A program made the position numbers and the translations under genes. Under the pieces are notes generated by a model that saw only the letters and a program-made list of their open reading frames with translations, ran no database searches and had not been told where the DNA came from. A DNA stretch of 64,000 bases from Exiguobacterium indicum HHS 31 (GTDB lineage: Bacteria > Bacillota > Bacilli > Exiguobacteriales > Exiguobacteriaceae), in contig NZ_MPSZ01000001.1 of the NCBI RefSeq assembly GCF_001939065.1, positions 620,001 through 684,000 of the forward strand, given 5' to 3'. Positions 16,869-25,436 of the stretch are shown here, one piece after another (position 1 is the first letter of the stretch; each line of letters opens with the position of its first letter).

Positions 16869-17648
16869 ATGAATAAGGAAAAAACCGGTGCTACCGCTAC
16901 CGTGATGACGATCTCTGACGAACGAGTCCGTAAGTACTTTCAAGCATCGATTGAAAAACAACGGATCACTCAGGAATTTCGCATGCTCGAAGAACTTGAG
17001 CGGACGGCCATCCCGACACCAAACGTATATGCCGTTGAATTAGAAGATTCGCCTTTCATTGAGATGCAGCGGGTCGACGGCAGCGAATTGTTAGAGTTGT
17101 TCGAACCGGAGCGAATAACAGATTTTCTTAACGCCTTCGCGACATTACATCAACGGATTCATCAGCAACAATCGCGTGTAGCTCCTGAATGGTACGATGT
17201 CACCGAGCACAAAATACGTCATCTATCACTAGAGTTACGCTTGAAGGCGGAACGATTACTCCAAACACTTTACGTTCCGCAACAGCAAGGATTGCTCCAC
17301 GGGGACTTCCATTTCCAGAACATCCTCGTGACAGCAGATGAAACGTTCGTCGTCATCGATTGGCATGATGCGACGACAGGTCCACCGATCGCGGATGTCG
17401 CGCGGACGTTGCTCTTGCTGTGGACAGCAGGTGAAACAACAGTATCGGACGAGGTGCGACGATACGTCTGTCGCGAATATCTTGACCGTTATCAAGCTGT
17501 TTCGTCAATCCAGCTATCGAATCTTTCAGACTGGTTACGACTCATGGCCATTCTTAGGACGCTTGAGCAAATCCCGAGTGCAGAACAAAGGCAGTTAAAG
17601 GAATTGATCAGTCATCCAGACCTAGGCGCTTATTTTTTTAATACTTAA
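16869..17648 (+). CDS. Aminoglycoside phosphotransferase-fold kinase
   Basis: 259 residues with the APH/choline-kinase fold: the Brenner-type catalytic loop LLHGDFHFQNIL and the metal-binding VIDWHDA. The N-terminal lobe is short. Such kinases phosphorylate small alcohols or antibiotics; no evidence points to true aminoglycoside resistance. It follows the LacI gene by 19 bases and precedes the P-loop kinase by 29, suggesting one transcript. Confidence 0.8.
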   Translation: MNKEKTGATATVMTISDERVRKYFQASIEKQRITQEFRMLEELERTAIPTPNVYAVELEDSPFIEMQRVDGSELLELFEPERITDFLNAFATLHQRIHQQQSRVAPEWYDVTEHKIRHLSLELRLKAERLLQTLYVPQQQGLLHGDFHFQNILVTADETFVVIDWHDATTGPPIADVARTLLLLWTAGETTVSDEVRRYVCREYLDRYQAVSSIQLSNLSDWLRLMAILRTLEQIPSAEQRQLKELISHPDLGAYFFNT

Positions 17649-17677
17649 AGTATATACAAGTAGGAGGAACACCATTC

Positions 17678-18265
17678 ATAAGAACCATCCTCTCGATCCA
17701 AGGCGGCATGGCATCAGGGAAGACGACATTAGCGCGAGCGCTTGAAGACGCTTACCCGGAGTTGCATGTCTATTATGAAAATCCATATCCGATCGTTCAA
17801 AAACGAAAAGAGCTCGGATTAGACATCCATACCGAAGACGGATTCGTTGAGAATCAGCGCCTGTTCATTCAAGCGGAAATCGAACGATTTCGCCACTTTC
17901 CAGATGGACACATCATATTAGATCGTGGTCCGGAGGATCTTGAATTCTACACGCTTCATTATCCGCGGATACATGGGCATGACTGGGATATGGAATCTCG
18001 TTTAAAGACGGAACTTGAAGCATTAAGAGAATGTCGATCCGACCAGATTATTTATTTACAGGCATTAGACCATCTCTTACGAGAGCGGCGCGACGCTGAT
18101 CAAGAAAGAACTCGTCAATCTTTTGAACAGCATCAACCGCTTTGGACGCTCGAAGAGAAATGGTATGAACAATTTTCGGTCTATTCGATTGATACGACAG
18201 CAAAAACGTCGGAACAAGTCCGACAAGCAGCGATGCAGTTACTTGCGTTTGGAAAATTCATATAA
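17678..18265 (+). CDS. P-loop kinase, apparent ATA start codon
   Basis: A small P-loop NTPase with Walker A as GGMASGKTT. The first in-frame ATG (17708) falls inside that loop, which would delete the first strand and part of the nucleotide site. Ten codons upstream an in-frame ATA gives M-R-T-I-L-S-I-Q before the loop, the normal kinase opening, with a strong AGGAGG at 17662-17667 and a 10-base spacer. No ATG, GTG or TTG fits. From ATA the product is 195 residues. ILDRGPEDLEF resembles the DR motif of deoxynucleoside kinase-like enzymes. The substrate is unknown. Confidence 0.75.
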   Translation: MRTILSIQGGMASGKTTLARALEDAYPELHVYYENPYPIVQKRKELGLDIHTEDGFVENQRLFIQAEIERFRHFPDGHIILDRGPEDLEFYTLHYPRIHGHDWDMESRLKTELEALRECRSDQIIYLQALDHLLRERRDADQERTRQSFEQHQPLWTLEEKWYEQFSVYSIDTTAKTSEQVRQAAMQLLAFGKFI

Positions 18266-18284
18266 AAAAATTTGTTCACTAGGT

Positions 18285-18318
18285 AAAATCATCTTGGCGC
18301 TGCTCAAGATGGTTTTTT
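18285..18318 (+). terminator. Rho-independent terminator
   Basis: Stem AAATCATCTTG/CAAGATGGTTT (one wobble), 8-base loop, T-run. Confidence 0.85.
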
Positions 18319-18383
18319 CGCTTTCCTGAAGCCGGTTGTTGTAAAATGAACTAAAGACAGAGTTGATAAAGGGGCGAACCGAA

Positions 18384-19184
18384 ATGGGGAAGCGATCCAT
18401 TCAAGATGCAGCCTTTCTAGGGAAGAAGAAGCAGGTCATGCGCTGTATCGAACGAGGGGATGATCTGAATGAGTGGGATGAAGAAGGATTCGCGGCACTA
18501 CACTGGGCAATCCAGGAAGGACACATCGCGATCGTCGCATTGTTGCTCGACCACGGAGCAGACATCAATCTACCCAATCAAGATGGAATGACGCCGCTAC
18601 ACATCGCATTGTATGACCGGAAATCTGAGATTGCTTTGTTATTAATGAAGCGCGGCGCATATTTAGATTTAACAGGTGATGGATTTACAGCACTACATCT
18701 AATATCAGGTCGGTCTGGCAATAAAAAAATCCTGCGTCAATTGGCTCAGGATATGGAATTATTACACGAACGAACTGAAGAGGGTGAGGGAATGACGCCT
18801 CTACACATTGCCGCTCAGGCAGGGAAAGCAAAAAAAGTCACCTTATTGCTTGAAGCGGGAGCGGAAATCGAGGCAGAGGGTCCAGAGGGCATCACACCAC
18901 TGTATGTAGCAGTTGAAAATAATCATCCGAAAGCCGTTAAGGCGTTACTCAAAGCAGGAGCAGATCATGAGATGAGTCCATCAGAGGACGGGGAGACGGT
19001 ATTGACGCTAGCTAGCGCGAAGGGATACGAACGTATCGTCCGCATATTACTTTCTTATGGAGCAAATCCGCTTCACCGCGACGCTGCAGGGAGTTCCGCA
19101 CGCGATCTAGCTCTTGCGAACGAGCATCATCAAATTGCGGAGATTTTACGACAAAAAGAGATCGATGCAAAGGATAGAGAATGA
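18384..19184 (+). CDS. Ankyrin-repeat protein
   Basis: 266 residues made almost entirely of about seven ankyrin repeats, each with the TPLHIA-type turn and a 'LLLxxGAd' helix end (ALHWAIQEGH, TPLHIALYDR, ALHLISGRSG, TPLHIAAQAG, TPLYVAVENN, TVLTLASAKG). No signal peptide, so it is probably a cytoplasmic protein-binding scaffold. The ATG at 18384 follows AAAGGGG; an upstream TTG is less likely. It is a single-gene unit. Confidence 0.9.
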   Translation: MGKRSIQDAAFLGKKKQVMRCIERGDDLNEWDEEGFAALHWAIQEGHIAIVALLLDHGADINLPNQDGMTPLHIALYDRKSEIALLLMKRGAYLDLTGDGFTALHLISGRSGNKKILRQLAQDMELLHERTEEGEGMTPLHIAAQAGKAKKVTLLLEAGAEIEAEGPEGITPLYVAVENNHPKAVKALLKAGADHEMSPSEDGETVLTLASAKGYERIVRILLSYGANPLHRDAAGSSARDLALANEHHQIAEILRQKEIDAKDRE

Positions 19185-19189
19185 TGAAT

Positions 19190-19236
19190 AATCCAACATC
19201 GAAGAACTGTAAAGGGTTCTTCTGTGTTGGATTTTT
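19190..19236. terminator. Rho-independent terminator
   Basis: A long imperfect stem (AATCCAACATCGAAGAAC paired with GTTCTTCTGTGTTGGATT) and T-run between convergent genes. Confidence 0.85.
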
Positions 19237-19247
19237 TCATCTTAGTA

Positions 19248-20115
19248 TTAAACCGTCATGTCGAAAGACAAATTCGTCGGATGTAACGGAAGAAGCTCCT
19301 GATGTAATTGATTTGTAGACGGAATAGATGTCTGAACTTCATGACAGGTGAATGAATCTGCCCAAACGGTTCCGCTTCCTTCAAGTAATACACCGAAGTG
19401 AAGCGATGCGGCTTCAAAGGGAACGTCAAGAACACAGGCACAATACGTCCAATCCTGGTCACCAGTTAATCCACGATTCGTCATGTTATCAAACTGTACC
19501 GGATCACCGTGGACGTCATCGACACGAAACCAGATGGCTGCCCTTTCGACTGCTTCCGTTCGCAGAAAACCTGCGACCATGATTCGCTTCTCCCGATAAG
19601 CAGTTGCTTGTATGCTTTGCATCATCGTACCGAACATGCCTGCTTCTTCCGTGTCAGACGTAAAACTGATTTTTCCAGAGCTACGTCCTTGATGGACGAT
19701 CTCTGAATCGGTCTTAAGCGTGTAAGATCGGCATACTACCGCTTAAGAACCAACCTTCTACATGCTGTTCTTCCATTTGAATCATCTCCTTATTCGTCAT
19801 TAGTTCCATCAGCTTTACATATTTTCGTGGAGGAAAATTATATAACCCTTTGAACGCGCGCGTATAGGCTTCTTGAGATTGGTACCCACACATCAATGTA
19901 ACTTCGAGTAAGTCGACGCCGTCTCTTAAAAGAGTGGCGCTGACCGACAAACGACGTAAACGGACATATTCTCCGAGCGTCTGACCGATTTGTCGTTTGA
20001 AGAGTCGTCCGAAATGAAACGTAGAGTAATGATGGCGCTCTGCGAGTTGTTCAAGTAAGGACTCATCGAATAGATGGTCTTCGATATCTTTTAGAATGAC
20101 ATCAATGGTAGTCAT
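19248..20115 (-). pseudogene. AraC-family regulator broken by a frameshift
   Basis: The first frame (20115 to 19714) encodes an AraC DNA-binding domain (YSTFHFGRLFKRQIGQTL... MCGYQSQEAYTRAFK) and ends just after GWFLSGSMP. A second frame continues without loss from YTLKTDSEIVHQG to the end at 19248 and carries the sensor-like domain that usually follows this HTH in Bacillus relatives (FDNMTNRGLTG, ...TYCACVLDVP). Joining them needs a one- or two-base change near 19722-19730. The start has a good GGAGCAAATCA site. It is either a true pseudogene or an indel error. Confidence 0.8.
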
Positions 20116-20363
20116 TGATTTGCTCCGAGCGTTCCGTAGACGAAGTGTACATCAGGCTATGCAATATTTCGGCTACGATGGAAGTCAATAAATCTAGAAT
20201 CATCGGCAGGACTCCTTTTCTGTTTGTTTACATCCTTATTATAGGCATAAGTGAAAAATGTTTTTTGATAATAATTGCTATCTTCTGGGAAAAAACAGTT
20301 CAAAACAAAATGAACTATCGTAAAATTAAAAAATAATATGTTCCTAAACATGGAGATTGGAAG

Positions 20364-21047
20364 GTGAAGGATGAAATGATTGGAATCAGTATCGCAACCA
20401 AATGGGAGTTCGACGCAACACTAGCGTATTTTCGTGTCTCGCCCGAAGAAAGAATTGCCTATCCATATGGTGAATACTTCACGCGTGAGATGAATGGGAA
20501 GACACTTCTGTTTTACAGCACGGGTGTTCGAAAAGTAAACGGTATCGGTGCGAATCAATATATGATCCTCCGCTTTCCATTGACGAAGGTCATCGTTGCT
20601 GGAACGTGTGCCGGGATTGATCCCAAGTACGACGTACTTGATATCATCGTTCCAGATCGTGCCGTTCAATATGATTGCACGGTTAAAGAGATTGAACCAC
20701 TGATCAAACCCTCGTTCGTCGTCAATCTCGATGTATCGAAGTATGGCAACGACTTTTATCTCGGAACGATCGGAACGGCAGATCGGGCTGTCGTCATGTG
20801 GCGAGACTATATCGAACTGCGGGATAACGGATTGACGATTGCCGATACGGAAGCGGGGGCAATCGCGTACATCTGTCAGAAAAACGGAATCGAATGTATC
20901 ATCATTAAAGGGATCTCCGATTTTCCGACCGAAGAGAAGGAAGAAAATGCTGTTGAGGCAAACGTTGAACAGATGCGGATTTACATCGCGAATACGCCGA
21001 AAGTCATGACAAAAATTTTTTCCGATTATATGGCACGATTCATCTAA
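20364..21047 (+). CDS. Nucleoside phosphorylase-like protein
   Basis: 227 residues with the fold of MTA/SAH nucleosidases and purine nucleoside phosphorylases: YSTGVRKVNGIGANQYM, VIVAGTCAGIDP, ADTEAGAIAYICQKNGI and IKGISDFP, the active-site Glu and Asp regions of the family. It would cleave N-glycosidic bonds of nucleosides. It starts at GTG after GGAG; an ATG four codons later is possible. A lone gene with a terminator immediately after. Confidence 0.8.
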   Translation: MKDEMIGISIATKWEFDATLAYFRVSPEERIAYPYGEYFTREMNGKTLLFYSTGVRKVNGIGANQYMILRFPLTKVIVAGTCAGIDPKYDVLDIIVPDRAVQYDCTVKEIEPLIKPSFVVNLDVSKYGNDFYLGTIGTADRAVVMWRDYIELRDNGLTIADTEAGAIAYICQKNGIECIIIKGISDFPTEEKEENAVEANVEQMRIYIANTPKVMTKIFSDYMARFI

Positions 21048-21048
21048 A

Positions 21049-21094
21049 AAAACGCAGATTATCTGTTCGATGACGAACGAATAATCTGCGTTTT
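21049..21094. terminator. Bidirectional terminator
   Basis: A perfect 14-bp stem AAAACGCAGATTAT/ATAATCTGCGTTTT with an inner TTCG/CGAA-type stem. It reaches the stop codon of the convergent gene. Confidence 0.9.
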
Positions 21095-21315
21095 CACATG
21101 TAATGCTTTCGTTTGTACAGCTTATGTTCGATCCAAGTCCAAATACGAGTTACTAAATAGAGATCAGCCATCGCACCGATCGTCATTGTGATCAACATGA
21201 GGATGCCACTCGTATCAAAAGTAAGTAAGGGTTCGAAATGCGTAAAGATGACAACTAACACAAATGGGATCGTGATACCGATCCAGATGGAAGAAAATAA
21301 GAGTCCCTTCCACAT
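21094..21315 (-). CDS. Small membrane protein, two TM helices
   Basis: 73 residues, hydrophobic at about 4-27 and 36-57, basic tail (HKLYKRKHYM). AGAAGGGA precedes ATG. Family not recognised. Confidence 0.6.
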   Translation of the reverse strand: MWKGLLFSSIWIGITIPFVLVVIFTHFEPLLTFDTSGILMLITMTIGAMADLYLVTRIWTWIEHKLYKRKHYM

Positions 21316-21458
21316 CCGATTGATCCCTTCTTACAATGATTTGTTTAAGTATATTAAATAATGAGTAGATAAAATGGAGATATAGAATAGAAAATGGAAT
21401 GGATTGATGGGATTCGGAACAAAACGACGTTCATAAATCCGGACGTACGGTTAATCGA

Positions 21459-21740
21459 CTATTTTTTTCCGCCACCTAATCCAATAAAGGTAATAAACAA
21501 ACCAACTGTGAGAGCGATAGCAAGTACGATGTTTTGATATAGACCAACTGGAAAAAAATCAACGATGAAGAGTAGTAAAAATAGTGATGCAACAATTAGT
21601 CGTGCATCTCGCACGGAAGAATCTAACGTCCGCCATTTGATGAAAAGTAAGATGTACGCTAAAGGTGCAAATAAGTAAGAAATAATAAAGAAGGGGATTC
21701 TTCTTAGATAATAAGGTGATTTTTCTTCCTTATCTTCCAT
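21459..21740 (-). CDS. Small membrane protein, three TM helices
   Basis: 93 residues with a charged start (MEDKEEKSPYY) and TM segments at about 15-33, 48-63 and 67-86; it ends in GLGGGKK. The ATG at 21740 is preceded by TTGGAG; the longer in-frame version has no ribosome site. Function unknown. Confidence 0.65.
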   Translation of the reverse strand: MEDKEEKSPYYLRRIPFFIISYLFAPLAYILLFIKWRTLDSSVRDARLIVASLFLLLFIVDFFPVGLYQNIVLAIALTVGLFITFIGLGGGKK

Positions 21741-21921
21741 TTTTATCACTCCAAAAACGTATTTTTTTGACTTAACTATAGAATAGATCAATTAAAAGTC
21801 ATGCAACGGAACGCTGCAGACTACTTACATCGGTTTCTAACGTAACCTTTCATCGGCGCACTTCTTTTCCATATTTTCTAATCTTCTTGTGACAGTATAG
21901 TTCGATGACATCGTATTTTTG

Positions 21922-21970
21922 AAAAAGGGTCGATGATTCTCTTCTTTGAGGAGAGTCATCGACTCTTTTT
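21922..21970 (-). terminator. Rho-independent terminator
   Basis: A long stem (AGTCGATGACTCTC with GAGAATCATCGACC on the minus strand) with T-runs, 39 bases after the lipoprotein gene. Confidence 0.8.
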
Positions 21971-22008
21971 GATATAAACAAGTAAAAATTGGGCTAGTCT
22001 GATGAAAG

Positions 22009-22395
22009 TTACTTGATTCCAATGTTCTCAAGGTATTTTTTTTCAGAGTCATCGATTTTACGGCTGATTTGTTTCGTGTATGTCTTCCGCGCGTAAGTTG
22101 ATCCGTCTTTCTGATAAATAGCTCTTTCTCCTCTAGCTGATTGATCGTAATAGATTTCAATGAGGTCTTGATCCTCATAAACGATGACGCCCGTTTCACC
22201 GGTGTTTCGCTTTAGTTGTCGATCAACCTGTTGCTTCTTCAAGTACTGATTTTCAGATTTGAAGACTTGATTGATAGCTACATCATATTTCTGTTTTGCT
22301 TTCTCGCTCGTCGTATTACCGTCTTGATCGTAATCACTACATCCTGCTAGGAAGACGATCGAAAAAAGGAGGAAAGCTGAACGTTTCATTTTCAA
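22009..22395 (-). CDS. Lipoprotein
   Basis: 128 residues with a short basic start, hydrophobic core and lipobox FLAGC (Cys at about residue 19), so it is predicted to be lipid-anchored on the outer face of the membrane. The rest is hydrophilic and Lys-rich with no recognised domain. GGAGG is 9 bases before the TTG at 22395; an ATG two codons later is the alternative. Confidence 0.75.
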   Translation of the reverse strand: MKMKRSAFLLFSIVFLAGCSDYDQDGNTTSEKAKQKYDVAINQVFKSENQYLKKQQVDRQLKRNTGETGVIVYEDQDLIEIYYDQSARGERAIYQKDGSTYARKTYTKQISRKIDDSEKKYLENIGIK

Positions 22396-22778
22396 GTGCG
22401 AACACCTCCGAAGTACACGTTTTTATACTACCGATAGTGTACATCAAGGAAATACTTCATACGTAGCATACTTGAGAAATAGGGAAGTGCCTTAGGACAG
22501 GTACATTATATTTCAACACCTAAGCGCCGCTTCTTAAAACGATATACTATGTAAATCTTCGATGAGAATCTCATCCTTGAATCTCGAATAATGACTGATC
22601 ACTGTGTCCATTCGATTCCACCCATAAAGAAAGAATAAGTACCGTATAGAGCGTAATAACGCTGACATAAAAGATCTTAAATTTTGAATTGTAATCAAAA
22701 TAGAATATATCAACTGTATTTGATTTAAATTAATAGCGATTACGCTGATAAGAATTAATTAGAAAGAAGAGGAGTTTA
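22396..22778. other. Gene-poor AT-rich gap at the left edge of the island
   Basis: 383 bases with no supported gene. A 44-codon minus-strand frame (22534-22668) lacks a ribosome site. The A/T content rises sharply towards 22700-22800. It separates conventional genes from the immunity-like array and could be an old junction. Confidence 0.5.
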
Positions 22779-22911
22779 ATGATAAATAAAAATTCCCATA
22801 AATGGTTATGACTTTTATAATGAAGTAGAGAAATTGATTTTTTAAGAAAACAGCTATTTAGGAGAAATTATAAATTTCATTGACTTATTACATAAAGGAT
22901 TGTGTGACAAT
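22779..22911 (+). pseudogene. Remnant of a small gene with frameshift and stop
   Basis: A strong GAGGAG site precedes ATG (22779), but the frame stops after ten codons. Shifting by one base at about 22803 gives GYDFYNEVEKLIF, a TAA, then ENSYLGEIINFIDLLHKG in the same frame, which runs into the next gene. The amphipathic, protein-like composition suggests a decayed gene, perhaps another immunity-type protein. Homology is not recognised. Confidence 0.4.
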
Positions 22912-23451
22912 ATGCAACTCATCAAACCAATGAACGGTCAGAATCATTTTTGGCTGTTTGAAAAGGATGGACGGACACTCTACACGTTTCACGGTATCAT
23001 GGGAGAGAGGTTGACAGAACCAATGAGCGAGCAAAAGTTCTCGCGCTTTTTTAATCTGGATGCCTACATTCGAGAGCTCGTAGCGGAGAAAGAAAAGGAC
23101 GGATACTCCGTCGTTCAAGAAGCGAATTACCATGAAGTTGTCGTCGAGATCTTTTGTCAGGATACAGAGTATGATGTCATCTTTGAGCATCGTTCGAGCA
23201 TTGAAGAAGACCTCAATGAATTTCTTTTTGAAATCGGCAATGGGTATTTTTTTGAAGATGAGTATGGTCCAGAAGCGATCGAATTCGTCCTTCATATCTT
23301 GGAGCCGTCTTATATCGTTGAACCCGTCATTGATTATTTTAAAAAGCAGTATGGCGTGACGCGGCTTCGGATGGGACAGGCAAAAGTTCATTATGGCAGA
23401 CGATTGACCGGACTTTATCCCGCAGGAAAGAACTTTAACCGAAAAAATTAA
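22912..23451 (+). CDS. WGR-like protein, paralogue of the 29.1-kb gene
   Basis: 179 residues. The first 65 (FWLFEKDGRTLYTFHGIMGE..., ending EKEKDGYSVV) follow the pattern of a small domain repeated in six proteins here and reminiscent of WGR domains, though without the Trp-Gly-Arg. The second half shares 'GNGYFFEDEYGPEAIEFV..HILE' with the 334-residue protein at 29084, which has a matching GNGYCEGGDIG. No signal or TM. AAAGGA lies 12 bases before ATG; a TTG at 22900 is possible. Function unknown. Confidence 0.7.
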   Translation: MQLIKPMNGQNHFWLFEKDGRTLYTFHGIMGERLTEPMSEQKFSRFFNLDAYIRELVAEKEKDGYSVVQEANYHEVVVEIFCQDTEYDVIFEHRSSIEEDLNEFLFEIGNGYFFEDEYGPEAIEFVLHILEPSYIVEPVIDYFKKQYGVTRLRMGQAKVHYGRRLTGLYPAGKNFNRKN

Positions 23452-23482
23452 AGACAAAAATGTATAAGAAGGAGTCACATAG

Positions 23483-24205
23483 ATGACAGTTCAAATCGGT
23501 TTACCAGGCGTTACTGAAGAGAGATTACAAGAGGTAGAAGCAGAACTTGGCTTTAAGCTTCCGAAAGAACTACGAAATAGGTACAAGCACGAAAATAAAT
23601 TCAGCATCGGCGAATGGGAGTTTCATCCGATCAAGGACGAGCAGTATATCAAGCGGACATGGGACGACCTTGTTCGTGTTAATACGACGGATGCGGAGGA
23701 CTACCCATCCGGTTTCTTACGAATCGCACGTGACGGAACAGATGACGAACTCGGATATCAGCTTCCGGACACAGAGACAATCGTCTTATGGGATCATGAG
23801 GAACAAGAATTATTTTCGGTAGCACCAACGTTGAAGATATTCATTGAAAAGGAGCAACAAGTGGATCGCAGTGCAGAACAAGCAGAACTCTTCGTACAAA
23901 CGGTCATCGAGACAGGCGCCGTCTATGGTCTATCAAAATTTGAACAGTCGGGTTGGACCTATTGTCCTTCGAATCAAGAGGAATCGGATGTATTGTTATT
24001 CTTTTCGTCGAAATCAGCGGCGAAAGCGCTACAGACGAAGGAATGGGCGGACTATCACTTGATTCGCTTGGATTTGGATCTATTCATGGATGGCTGGTTA
24101 CCGAACATGATTGACGATGGATTGTATTGTGGCTTGAACTGGGGACCAGAGCTCGTCGGACTTGAGCTAGATCCAGAAGATGTCCTAGCAGATCTGGAGG
24201 GTTAA
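23483..24205 (+). CDS. SUKH (SMI1/KNR4) - DUF2750 fusion
   Basis: 240 residues. The N-terminal 120 are SUKH-like (RLQEVEAELGFKLPKELRNRY, then WDDLVRVN and a final LKIFIEK helix). Residues about 130-240 fit DUF2750 (VYGLSKFEQSGWTYC, SKSAAKALQTKEW, FMDGWLPNMIDDGLYCGLNW). Both domains occur in bacterial immunity-type proteins. AGAAGGAG precedes the ATG. One base separates it from the next gene, so they are co-translated. Confidence 0.8.
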   Translation: MTVQIGLPGVTEERLQEVEAELGFKLPKELRNRYKHENKFSIGEWEFHPIKDEQYIKRTWDDLVRVNTTDAEDYPSGFLRIARDGTDDELGYQLPDTETIVLWDHEEQELFSVAPTLKIFIEKEQQVDRSAEQAELFVQTVIETGAVYGLSKFEQSGWTYCPSNQEESDVLLFFSSKSAAKALQTKEWADYHLIRLDLDLFMDGWLPNMIDDGLYCGLNWGPELVGLELDPEDVLADLEG

Positions 24206-24206
24206 C

Positions 24207-24791
24207 ATGATTCGGACGCTTCGTAAACAAGTCGATGGAATGACGTCTGTCTGGCTCATCTATCGCGATGGACGAAAATTGTATACGTATCACGGTGTCA
24301 TGAACGAGATTCATCAGGACGATATGAAACAAGCGATGGAAGAGCGCTACTTGTTCCGATATCAAGCGAAACGTCGGATGGATACGTGGATTTCGGAAAA
24401 ACAGGCAGAAGGATACATATTCGAGGACGTATTCGGACTGACACCGAACCGCAAGAAAAGACAGACGTTCAAGCGTCGAATGATAGGACTCGCGTCTCTG
24501 CTGATTAGTGTCGGTTTGTTTCTGGTAGTGATGCCTTTTCTCGTCTCTCCAATTATCATCGCAGTGCTTGCGCTACTTCAAATGGGAATGGTCGTTTTCA
24601 GTAAAGACTATTTACCGGGCTGGCTACGCAAGGTTTGCTTCATCAGTTGCTGTGTCATGAACGTTGAATACCAAGAGGGGTTATACGCTGGTTTCGCGAT
24701 TGGAACGGGTACACTCCTGTTGTTTTATGTCCAAAACAGATACAATCAAACGGATTTTCTAGCGGAACAGCCGAACCATGCTTCTATTTAA
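24207..24791 (+). CDS. WGR-like domain plus three TM helices
   Basis: 194 residues. Residues 1-80 hold the shared WGR-like pattern (MIRTLRKQVDGM, WLIYRDGRKLYTYHGVM, and EKQAEGYIFED). Then come a basic stretch and hydrophobic segments at about 95-128, 135-151 and 162-176. Its nearest relative is the next gene (same KQVDG, YRDGR and EGY positions and the same TM layout), so the pair is a tandem duplication. Cytoplasmic domain plus membrane anchor; role unknown. Confidence 0.75.
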   Translation: MIRTLRKQVDGMTSVWLIYRDGRKLYTYHGVMNEIHQDDMKQAMEERYLFRYQAKRRMDTWISEKQAEGYIFEDVFGLTPNRKKRQTFKRRMIGLASLLISVGLFLVVMPFLVSPIIIAVLALLQMGMVVFSKDYLPGWLRKVCFISCCVMNVEYQEGLYAGFAIGTGTLLLFYVQNRYNQTDFLAEQPNHASI

Positions 24792-24836
24792 AAACTGCTA
24801 CAGAAGACCAATTCAATTGATAAGGATGATAATTAA

Positions 24837-25415
24837 ATGATTGTCACGCTCAGTAAACAAGTGGATGGCATCATCTATTTCTGGGTCATGTACCGGGATG
24901 GTCGAACAATCCAGATGTATCATGGTGTCACCGAACAATGGAAACTCGATCAGGATGTCAGAGATTCTATTGAAGAACGATATACATTTCGGCGTCAAGC
25001 TAAACGACGACTGAAGGAATTGATTGCTAAGAAACAGGCTGAAGGATACAGGCAGGATGATATTTATGGGATACAACCCGGACGGAAAGAGCGTGAGAAA
25101 TTTCGCCGCCGGACGTCGTGGCTCGCTTATCTTCTTCTGGGTCTCGGTCTGTTCCAGTTCGTGACACCGTTCACTATATTACCGTTTGTTGTATTAGGTA
25201 TCGGTATCACTCTGATGTTCTTAGCGTTTCTTAGTAAAGATCAGTTTCCGATGTGGCTACGTGTCATCTGTTTCGTCGATTATTTCTTAATGCATGTCAG
25301 TTTTCGGCAAGAGCAGTATATCCCGCATCTATTTCCGGTTCTGTCGATTGGAACGGGTTTACTCCTCTGGTTTCATCTTCGAAAAACGAGACAACAAATG
25401 AAAGTGGAGCAATGA
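24837..25415 (+). CDS. WGR-like domain plus TM helices, tandem paralogue
   Basis: 192 residues with the same plan as its upstream neighbour: SKQVDGI, WVMYRDGRTIQMYHGVT, KKQAEGYRQDDIYG, then hydrophobic segments at about 97-127, 138-152 and 160-178. AAGGATGATAATTAA precedes ATG. The two copies differ widely in codons and residues, so the duplication is old. Confidence 0.75.
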   Translation: MIVTLSKQVDGIIYFWVMYRDGRTIQMYHGVTEQWKLDQDVRDSIEERYTFRRQAKRRLKELIAKKQAEGYRQDDIYGIQPGRKEREKFRRRTSWLAYLLLGLGLFQFVTPFTILPFVVLGIGITLMFLAFLSKDQFPMWLRVICFVDYFLMHVSFRQEQYIPHLFPVLSIGTGLLLWFHLRKTRQQMKVEQ

Positions 25416-25436
25416 CATTTTATAAGGAGATGAAAG

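Noticed and set aside
16869..17648. True aminoglycoside resistance gene
   Set aside because: Only the general kinase fold is visible; the sequence lacks features that would place it in a named resistance family.
22534..22668. 44-codon minus-strand frame in the AT-rich gap
   Set aside because: No ribosome site before the ATG and no recognisable sequence pattern.
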